Assembly: GCA_003282825.1 (NCBI GenBank) | Contig: QBYM01000001.1 | Span: 56,567-120,566, forward strand | Direction: 5' to 3' | Length of the DNA: 64,000 bases | Source of the DNA: Pelagibacteraceae bacterium AG-325-J17 | GTDB lineage: Bacteria; Pseudomonadota; Alphaproteobacteria; Pelagibacterales; Pelagibacteraceae | In this document: positions 52,867 to 63,506 of the stretch, piece by piece | Layout: the number at the start of each line of letters is the position of its first letter | Position numbering within the stretch: position 1 is the stretch's first letter | Notes under the pieces: model-generated | What the model saw: the letters and a program-made list of their open reading frames with translations, nothing else | The model's database searches: none | Told to the model about the DNA's origin: nothing | Translations under genes and position numbers: made by a program

Positions 52867-54166
52867 TTTTTTTAAGAATATTCTTCCCAAAAGATTATTT
52901 TACCGTGCTTTATTGATTGTTGCTATCCCGATCATAGTTTTGCAATTAGTCATAACAATAGTTTTCTTTGATAGCCTTTGGATTAAAACAAATAAAGGAA
53001 TGACTAAGGCTTTAATAAATGAGGTTAAAACATTCATAGAAGTTTATAAAGATGAAATTTATAATAAAGATGAAATAACAAATCTTTTTTCAATCTATCA
53101 AGATCTGAATATAGAATATGTTGATAATGAAAAATTTGATTATGAATATGATGAAAGATGGTTTAGCCCAATAGATCGAACTCTGAGAAGAGAACTTAAA
53201 TCGAGATTTCAATCAGAAAAATTTTGGTTTGATACTACGGGATACAAAGAATTAATAGATTTAAGAATAAAATATAAATCTGGATACTTTAAATTTTTAA
53301 TTCCTAAGGATAGAGTCACAAGTTCATCTGCTAGAATTTTTGCATTATGGATTACTGTCCCAGCAATTATAATGGTTTTTATTTCTTTAATCTTTTTAAA
53401 AAACCAAACAAGACCTATCACAAATCTTGCTAAGGCTGCTGCAAAGTTTGGTAGAGGTGAAGAAGTAGAAGAGTTCAAACCATCAGGTGCATCGGAAATA
53501 CGCTTAGCAGGTTATGAGTTTGATAGAATGAGAAAAAGAATAAAAAGACACCTTAATCAACGCTCTGAGATGTTATCTGGAATTAGTCATGATTTAAGAA
53601 CACCTTTAACAAGAATGAAACTACAAATTGCCTTTATCAAAGATAAACAATTAGCAGTTAAAATGTCTGAAGATATCAACGAAATGGAAAAAATGTTAAA
53701 TGAATATCTACAATTCACAAGTTCATCAAATATTGAGAAAAATGATCAATTCAATCTAAGTGAATTAATTAATGACATTGTAGAAAAATATAATAATGAA
53801 AATATCTCAACAGATATAATGCCTCGACTTTATATTAACGGAAGAAAAAATTTAATAAGAAGGTGCATCAATAATTTATTAGATAATGCAATCAAGTATG
53901 CTGATAAAGTTCAGATCGAAATCAACAAAAGAAATAATAATTTATTCATCAAAATTGAAGATAATGGCCCAGGAATACCAGAAAGTGAATACGAGAATGT
54001 CTTTAAGCCTTTTTACAAAATTGATAAAGGTAGGGCAGATACAAAAGCAAGTGTAGGATTGGGACTATCTATAGCCTCAGATATAGTTAGATCACATGGA
54101 GGAAATATTAAATTGGATAAATCGTCGATGAATGGCTTATCAGTTAAGATTTTCTTACCTTTTTAG
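52847..54166 (+). CDS. EnvZ-like sensor histidine kinase
   Basis: TM segments, HAMP, H-box LSGISHDLRTPLTRMKLQ, N-box INNLLDNAIKYAD, G-boxes IEDNGPGIPE, VGLGLSIASDIVRSHGG. Start at MFYGLSNF inside the RR 3' end. Confidence 0.92.
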   Translation: MFYGLSNFFKNILPKRLFYRALLIVAIPIIVLQLVITIVFFDSLWIKTNKGMTKALINEVKTFIEVYKDEIYNKDEITNLFSIYQDLNIEYVDNEKFDYEYDERWFSPIDRTLRRELKSRFQSEKFWFDTTGYKELIDLRIKYKSGYFKFLIPKDRVTSSSARIFALWITVPAIIMVFISLIFLKNQTRPITNLAKAAAKFGRGEEVEEFKPSGASEIRLAGYEFDRMRKRIKRHLNQRSEMLSGISHDLRTPLTRMKLQIAFIKDKQLAVKMSEDINEMEKMLNEYLQFTSSSNIEKNDQFNLSELINDIVEKYNNENISTDIMPRLYINGRKNLIRRCINNLLDNAIKYADKVQIEINKRNNNLFIKIEDNGPGIPESEYENVFKPFYKIDKGRADTKASVGLGLSIASDIVRSHGGNIKLDKSSMNGLSVKIFLPF

Positions 54167-54395
54167 ACTTATTTTTTTTTAAACTTTTAAATTGACTGGT
54201 TTTTTTTTCTAAATTTTCTACTCTTTTCTTCAAAATTTCAAATTCATCCTTACTTGTAAGTCTCATTCTAAAAACAATTTCATCTCTCTTTGATTTTAAA
54301 ATATTCATTAATTCATTTGCCAGATCTTTAGATGATACTAAACCCTGTTCAAATAATTTAGCCAATTTATCAATAACAAATTTTGAATTTTTCAT
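54144..54395 (-). CDS. ubiK: UbiK-like accessory factor (BMFP/YqiC family)
   Basis: 83-aa helical protein: DLANELMNILKSKRDEIVFRMRLTSKDEFEILKKRVENLEKK. Confidence 0.72.
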   Translation of the reverse strand: MKNSKFVIDKLAKLFEQGLVSSKDLANELMNILKSKRDEIVFRMRLTSKDEFEILKKRVENLEKKTSQFKSLKKNKSKKVRKS

Positions 54396-54446
54396 ATATA
54401 TTTATATTAACCTATTATATTAATAGCTTACAATTATAATTCAAAA

Positions 54447-55229
54447 ATGTTCATTAATAATTTTGACCCAGTTGCAGTCCAAATTTTCTCCATTAACATC
54501 AAATGGTATTCTTTAGCTTATATTGTTGGAATATTACTGGGTTGGATTTTAAGTAAAAAAATTTTTATTTCTGATCAGAACATTAAAGAAAAATTTGATG
54601 ATTTTATTACATATATAATATTAGGTATAATTGTTGGCGGTCGTTTAGGGTATATATTTTTTTATAATTTTGGTTACTACTTGGATAACTTATTAGACAT
54701 TATTAAAATTTGGCAAGGCGGGATGTCATTTCATGGAGGTCTTATAGGAGTTATATTTGCAAGTTTTTTATTTGCCAAAAAAAATAATCAAAATATTTTC
54801 AGTTATTTAGATATTATTTCTATTGTGGCTCCGATTGGCATTTTTTTTGGAAGAATTGCAAATTTTATTAACTCTGAATTATATGGGATAGAAACAAATC
54901 TTCCGTGGGCTGTAAAATTCATCCAGATAGATGATTTATATCGGCATCCTTCTCAACTGTATGAAGCATTATTTGAAGGATTAATTTTATTAGTTATTTT
55001 ATTATATTTTAGAAAAAAAGGTTTTATGAAAATCCCAGGCCTTATCTCTGGGTTATTTCTTATTTTTTACTCAACATTTAGATTCGCAATTGAATTTTTA
55101 AGAGTCCCAGATGAACAGTTAGGATACTTATTTTTTGATTTAACGATGGGACAGTTAATAAGCATTGTATTCTTATTAATTGGTACTTATTTAGTTATAA
55201 ATAAATATGAAACTAAAAAAGAAAAATAG
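54447..55229 (+). CDS. lgt: Prolipoprotein diacylglyceryl transferase
   Basis: VGGRLGYIFFYN, GGMSFHGGLIGV, FGRIANFINSELYG, RHPSQLYEALFEG, EFLRVPDEQLGY. Confidence 0.96.
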   Translation: MFINNFDPVAVQIFSINIKWYSLAYIVGILLGWILSKKIFISDQNIKEKFDDFITYIILGIIVGGRLGYIFFYNFGYYLDNLLDIIKIWQGGMSFHGGLIGVIFASFLFAKKNNQNIFSYLDIISIVAPIGIFFGRIANFINSELYGIETNLPWAVKFIQIDDLYRHPSQLYEALFEGLILLVILLYFRKKGFMKIPGLISGLFLIFYSTFRFAIEFLRVPDEQLGYLFFDLTMGQLISIVFLLIGTYLVINKYETKKEK

Positions 55230-56253
55230 TCTTTCTATAGATAAATTTATAAATTTTTCTCTTTATGATAAAAAATTTGGTTATTATATGAAAAAAAATC
55301 CTTTCGGACAGGAAAGTGATTTTATAACTGCACCTAATATTTCAAGACTATTTTCTGAAATGATTGCAATATGGATTATAAGTTTCTGGCAAAGCTTAGG
55401 GTCTCCAAAAAAATTTAATTTAGTTGAGCTCGGAGCAGGTAATGGAGAAATGATGAAAACAATTATTGAAAGTTTTCAAAATTTTCCATTTTTTTTAAAA
55501 TCTTGTAATTTTATGATTCATGAAAAAAGTCCTACTTTAATCAATATTCAAAAAAAAAAACTGATTAAAAATAAGATTAAATGGATTCCAAATATAGACA
55601 AAATCAATAAGAACCCAAGTATATTTATTGCAAATGAATTCTTTGATGCAATGGCAATCAAACAATTTAATAAAAAAAAAAGTTTATGGTTTGAAAAATT
55701 TGTAAATTTAGAAAATCCAAAAAGACCATTTTTTTTTGAAAAAAGAGTAGATATAAAAAAAATCGAAAAGAAGATTAAATTCAAAATATCACAAAATCAA
55801 AATTTTATCGAATATTCAAAACTTGGATTAGATTACTTAAAAAATATCTCCAATATTATAAAAAAAAATACTGGTGGTTTATTGCTTATTGATTATGGAT
55901 ATACAGATAAAAAAATGAAAAATACATTACAAGCAGTGTCTAATCACAAATTTGCCAATATTTTAAGTAATATAGGAAATATTGATATCACTCATAATAT
56001 AAATTTTAATATTTTCGAAAAGTTTGTAAAACAAATGAATGGTTTGAAAACTAACTTAACATCACAGAAAGACTTTCTGACAAAGCTAGGAATAAAAGAA
56101 AGAGCAGAGATCATATCTAAAAATAAAAATTTCACTAAAAAATCAGATATATACTATCGACTTGAAAGACTTATTAACAAAAAACAAATGGGTCTTTTAT
56201 TTAAAGTAATGCTTATTAAAAACGAGAATAATAAATTTAAATTAGGTTTCTAA
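55207..56253 (+). CDS. SAM-dependent methyltransferase, MidA/NDUFAF7 family
   Basis: ESDFITAPNISRLFSEMIAIWI, LVELGAGNGEMMKTII, FIANEFFDAMAIKQF, LLIDYGY. Confidence 0.87.
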   Translation: MKLKKKNSLSIDKFINFSLYDKKFGYYMKKNPFGQESDFITAPNISRLFSEMIAIWIISFWQSLGSPKKFNLVELGAGNGEMMKTIIESFQNFPFFLKSCNFMIHEKSPTLINIQKKKLIKNKIKWIPNIDKINKNPSIFIANEFFDAMAIKQFNKKKSLWFEKFVNLENPKRPFFFEKRVDIKKIEKKIKFKISQNQNFIEYSKLGLDYLKNISNIIKKNTGGLLLIDYGYTDKKMKNTLQAVSNHKFANILSNIGNIDITHNINFNIFEKFVKQMNGLKTNLTSQKDFLTKLGIKERAEIISKNKNFTKKSDIYYRLERLINKKQMGLLFKVMLIKNENNKFKLGF

Positions 56254-56254
56254 A

Positions 56255-57013
56255 TTGATAAAATCTAAAAGATTGTTGAAACAAAAAAAAATTAGTCATG
56301 GTTTTTTTAACAAAAACGGAGGTAAATCAGAAGGTATTTATAAAAGTTTAAATTGTGGACTTGGCTCAAATGATAAAAGAAATAATGTCAAAAAAAATTT
56401 AAAAATAGTTAAAAAAAAGATTAGTAAAAAATCTAGAGATATTTTTTTACCTCATCAAATTCACAGTAATAAGATTATTTTTATTAAAAATTTCTCAAAA
56501 CTAAAAAAAAAAATTGAAGCTGATGCAATTATAACTAATCAAGAAAAATTACCTATAGGCGTTTTAACAGCAGACTGTGTTCCTATATTGCTTCATGATA
56601 GTAAAAAAAATTTTATCGCAGCAGTTCATGCTGGTTGGAAAGGAGCTTTTAAAGGTATTATAAACAAAGTAATAAGTTTTATGATAATGAAAGGAAGTGA
56701 TGCGAAGTCTATCACCGCCGCAATAGGCCCTTGTATTAAAAAAGAGAGCTACAATGTGAAAGAAGACTTTAAGAAAAAATTTATTAAAAAGGATAAAAAA
56801 AACAAAAAATTTTTTATGACTAAAAAAAAAGTTATTTATTTTGATTTACCTAATTTTGTTAAATCTCAACTAAAATCAAATAAAATTACAAATATCGATA
56901 TGATAAATATGGATACTTTTGACAAAAAAAATAATTTTTTCAGTGCAAGAAGATCTTTAAAATTAAAACATGCGGATTATGGTAGAAATATTTCAATAAT
57001 TATGATTAATTAA
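56255..57013 (+). CDS. pgeF: Laccase-domain (YfiH/PgeF) protein, purine nucleoside / peptidoglycan editing factor family
   Basis: [71 protein letters not shown] start. Confidence 0.88.
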   Translation: MIKSKRLLKQKKISHGFFNKNGGKSEGIYKSLNCGLGSNDKRNNVKKNLKIVKKKISKKSRDIFLPHQIHSNKIIFIKNFSKLKKKIEADAIITNQEKLPIGVLTADCVPILLHDSKKNFIAAVHAGWKGAFKGIINKVISFMIMKGSDAKSITAAIGPCIKKESYNVKEDFKKKFIKKDKKNKKFFMTKKKVIYFDLPNFVKSQLKSNKITNIDMINMDTFDKKNNFFSARRSLKLKHADYGRNISIIMIN

Positions 57014-57021
57014 ACTTTTCA

Positions 57022-57954
57022 ATGAAATTATTAACTGGAAATAGCAATAAAGTTCTCAGTAAAAATATTGCAAAATATTTGAAAACAAAACTTGTAAACT
57101 CAAGTATAAGAAAGTTTTCTGATGGGGAAATCTACGTTGAAATAAATGAAAATATTAGAGGCAACAGTATTTTTATTATTCAATCAAGTTCTTCTCCAGC
57201 AAATGATAATTTGATGGAATTGTTACTTTGTATAGATGCTCTTAAAAGATCCTCTGCAAAAAATATAACAGCAGTAATTCCATATTTTGGATATGCTAGA
57301 CAAGATAGAAAAGTTGTACCAAGAACATCTATTTCAGCAAAACTTGTTTCAAATTTAATTACTAAAGCTGGTGCTAATAGAGTGGTGACTGTTGATTTGC
57401 ATGCAGGACAAATCCAAGGATTTTTTGATATTCCTGTGGATAACCTTTTTGCAACACCAATATTTGCAAGACATGCAAGAAAAAAAATTAAAAGTAAAAG
57501 AATTGTTTGTGTTGCACCCGATGTAGGTGGAACAGAACGAGCTAGAGCACTAGGAAAACTTCTTAACGTAGGCTTGGCTATTGTTGACAAGAGAAGACCA
57601 AAGCCTGGGCAATCACAGGTGATGAATGTTATTGGAGATGTGAAAGGTCAAACTTGCATCATTGTAGATGACATAATTGACTCAGGTGGAACTATTGTGA
57701 ATGCAGCAAAAGCATTAAAAGCAAAAGGTGCTAAAGAAGTTTTTGTTTATATCACTCATGGCGTTCTTAGCGGTGATGCTGTAAGAAAAATTAAAAACTC
57801 TGTAATTAAAAATTTAGTTATTACTGATACAATTGATAATATAGAAAAAATTAAAAATGTTAAAAATATAGAAGTTTTACCAATTTCAGGGCTAATAGGT
57901 GAAGCTATTAAAAGAATATCTAACTCAACATCTGTATCAGATTTATTCAAATAA
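57022..57954 (+). CDS. prs: Ribose-phosphate pyrophosphokinase
   Basis: [82 protein letters not shown]. Confidence 0.97.
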   Translation: MKLLTGNSNKVLSKNIAKYLKTKLVNSSIRKFSDGEIYVEINENIRGNSIFIIQSSSSPANDNLMELLLCIDALKRSSAKNITAVIPYFGYARQDRKVVPRTSISAKLVSNLITKAGANRVVTVDLHAGQIQGFFDIPVDNLFATPIFARHARKKIKSKRIVCVAPDVGGTERARALGKLLNVGLAIVDKRRPKPGQSQVMNVIGDVKGQTCIIVDDIIDSGGTIVNAAKALKAKGAKEVFVYITHGVLSGDAVRKIKNSVIKNLVITDTIDNIEKIKNVKNIEVLPISGLIGEAIKRISNSTSVSDLFK

Positions 57955-57997
57955 TTACCTTGATTATTTATAAACATGGGTTAAAAAACTCTGTTTT

Positions 57998-58738
57998 ATG
58001 AATTCACTAGAAGCAAACATAAGGACTAACGAAACTAAAGGTCAATTAAACGCTATAAGATATAATGGTGATGTTCCAGCAATTATTTATGGAGGAAAAG
58101 GTGAAAATCAAAAAATCTATATTTCAAAAAAACTACTTAAAACTTTAATAGAAAAAGAAAATTTTTTATCTAGTATTATTACTCTAAATATTGATGGTAA
58201 GCCCCAAAATGTTTTGCCTAGAGAAGTAAAGTATCATATTTTAAGTGACGAACCTACCCATGTAGATTTTTTAAGAGTTTTACCAGGAGTAAAAATCAAA
58301 ATTGAAGTCCCAGTTAATTTTATTAATCATGAGAAATCTCCAGGATTGAAAAGAGGTGGTGTTTTAAACATTGTTAGAAGAAAGGTAGAATTAAAATGCC
58401 CAAGTGAAAAAATTCCTGAAAGTTTAACTTTAGATCTTGATGGTATTGATATTGGTGAAAGTTTTAAAATTTCGTCTGTTAAATTAGACTCTGAAGTTAC
58501 GCCGACAATCCAAGGACGAGACTTCGTTATAGCAACTTTAGCCGCTCCAACTGTTATGAAAGAGCCAGAGAAACCTGCAGAAGCTGAAGCAGCCGATGGA
58601 GAAGAAGGTGCTGAAGGAGCAGAGGCAGCAGCGGCAGCAGATGGTGATAAACCAGCAGCAGATGCAGCTAAAGGTGATAAAAAAGAAGGTGAAGAAAAAA
58701 AGCCTTCTGAAAAGAAACCTGCTGAAGAAAAAAAATAA
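57998..58738 (+). CDS. rplY: 50S ribosomal protein L25 (CTC form) with low-complexity Ala/Glu/Lys tail
   Basis: VPAIIYGGKG, HVDFLRVLPGVKIKIEVPVNFINHEKSPGLKRGGVLNIVRRKVELKCPSEKIPESLTLDLDGIDIGESFKISSV; tail EAEAADGEEGAEGAEAAAAADGDKPAADAAKGDKKEGEEKK. Confidence 0.94.
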   Translation: MNSLEANIRTNETKGQLNAIRYNGDVPAIIYGGKGENQKIYISKKLLKTLIEKENFLSSIITLNIDGKPQNVLPREVKYHILSDEPTHVDFLRVLPGVKIKIEVPVNFINHEKSPGLKRGGVLNIVRRKVELKCPSEKIPESLTLDLDGIDIGESFKISSVKLDSEVTPTIQGRDFVIATLAAPTVMKEPEKPAEAEAADGEEGAEGAEAAAAADGDKPAADAAKGDKKEGEEKKPSEKKPAEEKK

Positions 58739-58772
58739 TTAATCAAAATTGAAACTTTAATTCCATTTATTT

Positions 58773-59333
58773 ATGCTTTTATTCGTAGGATTAGGTAATC
58801 CAACACCTGACAGTGAAAACAATAGACACAATGTTGGATTCAAAATTATAGACACTATCAATAAAAAATTTAGTCTCTCAAAACAGAAACCCAAGTTCAA
58901 AGGACTTTTAACAACTGGAAATATTGGAGACAAAAAGGTTTATGCAATAAAGCCATTAACATTTATGAATAACTCTGGAGTTTGTATTAGAGAATTAATT
59001 GAGTATTTTAAAATAAATGCTGAAGACGTTATAGTATTTCATGATGATCTTGATATAGAATTTGGTAAGATTAAAGCTAAATTTGGTGGATCAAGTGCAG
59101 GCCATAATGGAATCGCTTCTATAGATAAATTCATAGGTAAAGATTATTCAAGGGTTAGAATTGGAATTGGAAAACCAAAAAATGGGATTGAAGTCGCTGA
59201 TTATGTTTTGCAAAATTTTGATGAGGATGAGTCAATTGGTATTGAAAAAATATCTAAGGATATAACAGAGTCTATTTCTATTCTTGTTGAAAAAAAATTA
59301 GATTTATTTTCAAGTGCTGTAAATAACAAATAA
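58773..59333 (+). CDS. pth: Peptidyl-tRNA hydrolase
   Basis: LFVGLGNPTPDSENNRHNVGF, KPLTFMNNSG, VFHDDLDIEFGKIKAKFGGSSAGHNGIASIDKFIG. Confidence 0.96.
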   Translation: MLLFVGLGNPTPDSENNRHNVGFKIIDTINKKFSLSKQKPKFKGLLTTGNIGDKKVYAIKPLTFMNNSGVCIRELIEYFKINAEDVIVFHDDLDIEFGKIKAKFGGSSAGHNGIASIDKFIGKDYSRVRIGIGKPKNGIEVADYVLQNFDEDESIGIEKISKDITESISILVEKKLDLFSSAVNNK

Positions 59334-60406
59334 TGAGTTTTAAATGCGGAATAGTAGGTTTACCAAATGTAGGTAAGTCTACTTTATTTAATGCATTAAC
59401 AAATTCAAGTAAAGCTCAGGCAGCAAATTTTCCATTTTGTACAATTGATCCAAATGTTGGTGTTGTGCCTGTTCCTGACCAAAGATTAAAAAAATTAGCA
59501 GAAATTTCTAAGTCAAAAAAGATTATAAATACTACAATTTCATTCGTTGATATTGCTGGATTAGTTAAAGGTGCTTCTAAAGGTGAAGGATTAGGAAATA
59601 AGTTTTTATCGCATATAAGAGAGGTTGATGCAATTATTCACATGGTAAGATGCTTTGACTCAAGTGATATCCAAAATGTTAACGAAACAGTAGATCCAGT
59701 TAGAGATCTTGAAATTATCGAGACTGAGATGATGTTGTCTGATCTGGAGTCTATTCAAAAGAGATTAGAAAAAAACAATAAAAAAAATGTTGAAGAAGAA
59801 CAATTAAAAATTCTTAATGCTGCTTTGGATTGTATTAATAAAGATCAAGATATTTCAATTTTGAATTCTCAATTTGAAAAAAAGCAACTGAGTCAAAGTG
59901 GTCTATTATCTTTAAAATCTAAAATATTTGTGTGTAATGTAGATGAAAAAAGTATTCAAAATGGAAATAATTATACCGAGGCATTTATTAATAAATTTGG
60001 TAATGAAAATACTCTAATTGTTTCTGCAGATATAGAAAATCAAATAAACGAATTAGATATTAGTGAAAAGAAAAATTACATGGAAATGATTGGTTTAAAA
60101 GAAACTGGATTGAATTTGTTAATACAAAGAGGTTATAAAATACTTGAATTAGATACCTACTTTACCTCTGGTCCTGAAGAAACCCGAGCATGGACAATTC
60201 CTAAAAACTGTACAGCTCCAAAAGCAGCATCTGAGATTCATACTGATTTTGAAAAAGGATTTATCCGAGCAGAAACAATTTCTTATGAAGACTTTGTTGC
60301 AAACAGCGGGTGGGTCAATTCAAAAACTAATGGTAAAATGAGATTAGAAGGAAAAGATTATATTGTAAAAGATGGTGATGTACTAAACTTCCGTTTCAAC
60401 ACGTGA
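59333..60406 (+). CDS. ychF: Redox-regulated ATPase YchF
   Basis: CGIVGLPNVGKSTLFNALT, FCTIDPNVGVVPVPD, DIAGLVKGASKGEGLGNKFLSHIREVDAI, TGS-type C-terminus. Confidence 0.96.
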   Translation: MSFKCGIVGLPNVGKSTLFNALTNSSKAQAANFPFCTIDPNVGVVPVPDQRLKKLAEISKSKKIINTTISFVDIAGLVKGASKGEGLGNKFLSHIREVDAIIHMVRCFDSSDIQNVNETVDPVRDLEIIETEMMLSDLESIQKRLEKNNKKNVEEEQLKILNAALDCINKDQDISILNSQFEKKQLSQSGLLSLKSKIFVCNVDEKSIQNGNNYTEAFINKFGNENTLIVSADIENQINELDISEKKNYMEMIGLKETGLNLLIQRGYKILELDTYFTSGPEETRAWTIPKNCTAPKAASEIHTDFEKGFIRAETISYEDFVANSGWVNSKTNGKMRLEGKDYIVKDGDVLNFRFNT

Positions 60407-61162
60407 CCAAATTCTTTTCATACTAAAGTAGACTAAGATAGTCAGAATAATTAAATACACTATTGCCTTGAAACCCATTTGATGTCTTGTTTCTAAATGA
60501 GGCTCTGCTGTCCACATCAAAAATGTAGTGACATCTTTGGACATTTGCTCAACTGTTGCATTAGTTCCATCAGAATATTCAATTAATCCATCAGATAGAG
60601 GGTTCGACATTTTAATTTTATTTCCATACATATATCTATTGTAATGAACGCCTTCATCTAAAGTAATGCCTACTGGTGGATCTTCATACCCTTGAAGTAA
60701 AGAATAAATATAATCTACTCCACCACCTCTAGCTTTCACTAAAACAGACATATCTGGTGGATAGGCTCCACCATTTGCTGCTTGAGCAGCTTTAACATTT
60801 TCATATGGCATTACAAATTTATCAGAAAGTTTTCCAGGTCTTGTAAACATCTCTCCATCTGAATTTGGTCCATCTGTTACATCAAAAGATGATGCAATTG
60901 CCTTAGCTTGTTGTTCAGTAAATTCAGGCCCACCTTTTTCTGCTAAATTTCTATAGCTCAGATATTTCATAGAATGACAAGATGCACATACTTCTGTGTA
61001 TACTTGATAGCCTCTTTGCAATGCTCCTCGATCAAATTTTCCAAAAAGACCTTTAAAACTCCAATCAGTTTTCAAGTATTCAACTTTTTCTGCTGCGTGA
61101 GAACTTAATGTAGTAGCTAAAAATACTATGATTAAAGATAAAATTCTTAGAAAATTTTTCAC
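60383..61162 (-). CDS. petC: Cytochrome c1
   Basis: CASCHSMKYLSYRNL heme motif, YPPDMSVLVKARGGGVDYIYSLLQGYEDPP, C-terminal TM. Confidence 0.95.
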   Translation of the reverse strand: MKNFLRILSLIIVFLATTLSSHAAEKVEYLKTDWSFKGLFGKFDRGALQRGYQVYTEVCASCHSMKYLSYRNLAEKGGPEFTEQQAKAIASSFDVTDGPNSDGEMFTRPGKLSDKFVMPYENVKAAQAANGGAYPPDMSVLVKARGGGVDYIYSLLQGYEDPPVGITLDEGVHYNRYMYGNKIKMSNPLSDGLIEYSDGTNATVEQMSKDVTTFLMWTAEPHLETRHQMGFKAIVYLIILTILVYFSMKRIWSRVETEV

Positions 61163-62425
61163 TTATTTAATTGAACTTTCTTTATTTCTTGCAGTTGCCA
61201 AATTAGCTGTACCACCAAGTATAGGCTCAGTAATACTTAAGGGAATAGGAAGAGTTTTTTCTTTTAAACCTAATACAGGAAGAATTACTAGAAAGTGTAA
61301 AAAATAATATGCTGTAGCAACTCTTGCAACTAACAAGTATAATCCTTCAGCAGGCATTGCACCGACATATCCAAGTATTAAAACGTCAGCTACTAAAATC
61401 CAGTAAAACTGTTTATATAAAGGTCTGAAGACTGCAGATCTGATTTTAGATGTATCAAGCCATGGTAAAGCTGCTAAAATTAAAATTGCTGATAACATTG
61501 CAATTACTCCCAAAAGTTTATCAGGAACTGATCTTAAAATTGCATAAAATGGTAACAGATACCATTCAGGAACAATGTGTGCAGGTGTTACTAAAGGATC
61601 AGCTTCAATATAGTTATCAGCATGACCCAAAATATTAGGTGTATAAAAAACAAAAAATGCAAAAACAATCATAAACATTAGTAATGCAAAACCATCTTTT
61701 ATGACTATATAAGGATGGAATGGAACTGTGTCCTTTGAAGGTTTTTTAACATCAATTCCTACTGGATTATTATTTCCTGGGACATGTAGTGCCCAAATAT
61801 GTAACACAACTAAACCTAAAATTAAAAAAGGAATTAAATAATGTAATGTAAAAAATCTAGTTAAGGTTGGATTATCAACTGAGTAACCTCCCCATAACCA
61901 AGTAACTATACCCTCTCCTACTAATGGAATTGCACTGAATAAATTTGTAATTACAGTTGCACCCCAAAAACTCATTTGTCCCCAAGGCAGCACGTAACCC
62001 ATGAATGCTGCAGCCATCATTAACAAGTAAATAATAATACCTATTATCCAAATTATTTCTCTAGGGGCTTTGTAAGAACCATAAAACAAAGATCTGAAAA
62101 TATGAATATAAACTGCTAAAAAAAACATTGAAGCACCATTCGCATGTATATATCTAATTAGCCAACCATAGTTAACATCTCTCATAATATGTTCTACGCT
62201 TTCAAATGCCATATCTGCGTGAGCAATATAATGCATAGCTAATGTTAAACCTGTTACGATTTGAGTTATTAAACAAAAAGTAAGAATACCACCAAATGTC
62301 CACCAATAATTCAAATTTTTAGGTGTTGGGTAATCAGTTAAATGATTTGCTAAAGTTAATAATGGAAGTCTATCATTAAACCATTTTCCAGCTTTTGATT
62401 TCGGGGTATATTCGTGATCACTCAT
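61163..62425 (-). CDS. petB: Cytochrome b of bc1 complex
   Basis: [104 protein letters not shown]. Confidence 0.97.
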   Translation of the reverse strand: MSDHEYTPKSKAGKWFNDRLPLLTLANHLTDYPTPKNLNYWWTFGGILTFCLITQIVTGLTLAMHYIAHADMAFESVEHIMRDVNYGWLIRYIHANGASMFFLAVYIHIFRSLFYGSYKAPREIIWIIGIIIYLLMMAAAFMGYVLPWGQMSFWGATVITNLFSAIPLVGEGIVTWLWGGYSVDNPTLTRFFTLHYLIPFLILGLVVLHIWALHVPGNNNPVGIDVKKPSKDTVPFHPYIVIKDGFALLMFMIVFAFFVFYTPNILGHADNYIEADPLVTPAHIVPEWYLLPFYAILRSVPDKLLGVIAMLSAILILAALPWLDTSKIRSAVFRPLYKQFYWILVADVLILGYVGAMPAEGLYLLVARVATAYYFLHFLVILPVLGLKEKTLPIPLSITEPILGGTANLATARNKESSIK

Positions 62426-62430
62426 ATAAT

Positions 62431-62940
62431 TTATCCAATTTTAATCGTATTAGCATTTACAAATTCATATTTTGGGACTTCCATATTTGTAGGTGCAGGT
62501 CCCTTTCTAATTCTACCTGATGTATCATAATGTGATCCATGACAAGGACAGAACCATCCATTATAATCTCCCTTATCATTTAAGGGTACACATCCTAAGT
62601 GCGTACAAACTCCAAGCATCACAAGCCACTCAGGGTTTTTTGCTCTGTCTTCATCTTTCTCTGGATCTTTTAAATCATCAAGTTTAACTGATCGCGCATC
62701 TGCAATTTCATCTTCAGTTCTTCTTCTTATAAAAACAGGTTTTCCTCTCCAAAGAACAGTAATAGTTTTTCCCGGTGTTAATGAACTAACATCTACTTCC
62801 GTACTAGCTAGCGCTTTCACTGAAGCATCAGGATTCATTTGATCTATCATAGGCCAAACTGTAGCACCTACTCCCACCGCTCCAACTGCGTAGGTTGCGG
62901 TAAATAAGAAATCTCTTCTATTAGTTTTTTTTTCTGACAT
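62431..62940 (-). CDS. petA: Rieske iron-sulfur subunit of bc1 complex
   Basis: N-terminal RRDFLF, CTHLGC and CPCHGSHYD cluster motifs. Confidence 0.96.
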   Translation of the reverse strand: MSEKKTNRRDFLFTATYAVGAVGVGATVWPMIDQMNPDASVKALASTEVDVSSLTPGKTITVLWRGKPVFIRRRTEDEIADARSVKLDDLKDPEKDEDRAKNPEWLVMLGVCTHLGCVPLNDKGDYNGWFCPCHGSHYDTSGRIRKGPAPTNMEVPKYEFVNANTIKIG

Positions 62941-63032
62941 TATTATTATTAGTAAATATACCCAATATTGATTTTTTCTACTTAAATATATGGTTTCATA
63001 TAATATAAAATACTAAATTTACTACTGATAGA

Positions 63033-63506
63033 ATGACACAGAAATTAATAAATGTAGGGCCTAAAATTGCATTATTTGAACCAGATATTCCTCAGAACAC
63101 TGGGGCAATAATCAGAACCTGTGCATGTCTTGGTGCAAAATTAGAGATAATTGAGCCATGTGGTTTTTTGCTAAGCGATAAGCGTTTTAAAAGAGTTGTA
63201 ATGGACTATATGGATGAGAGAGAAATTAAAATATATCAAAATTCAGATCATTTCTTTGAATCAAAAAAGAATCAAAGAGTAATATTAATGACTACTAAAG
63301 GATCCGATTCTTATACAAATTTTAAATTTGACGTGAACGATACAATTTTATTTGGAAGAGAAAGCGCTGGGGTGCCAAAAGATATTCATGGATTAGTTAC
63401 AAATAGACTAAAAATTCCAATGAAAAATGATAAACGTTCTCTAAATATTGCATCTTCAGTTGCAATTATATTGGCTGAATGTTTAAAACAAACTAAATTA
63501 ATTTAA
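63033..63506 (+). CDS. trmL: tRNA (cytidine/uridine-34 2'-O)-methyltransferase (SPOUT)
   Basis: IALFEPDIPQNTGAIIRTCACLGAKLEIIEPCGF, ILFGRESAGVPKDIHGLV, SLNIASSVAIILAE. Confidence 0.92.
   Translation: MTQKLINVGPKIALFEPDIPQNTGAIIRTCACLGAKLEIIEPCGFLLSDKRFKRVVMDYMDEREIKIYQNSDHFFESKKNQRVILMTTKGSDSYTNFKFDVNDTILFGRESAGVPKDIHGLVTNRLKIPMKNDKRSLNIASSVAIILAECLKQTKLI

Noticed and set aside
57180-57590. 136-aa minus-strand ORF
   Set aside because: Fully antisense to prs, a well-supported gene; no recognisable motif.
58327-58746. 139-aa minus-strand ORF rich in Ser/Ala
   Set aside because: Antisense of rplY; its composition is a mirror of the low-complexity L25 tail.
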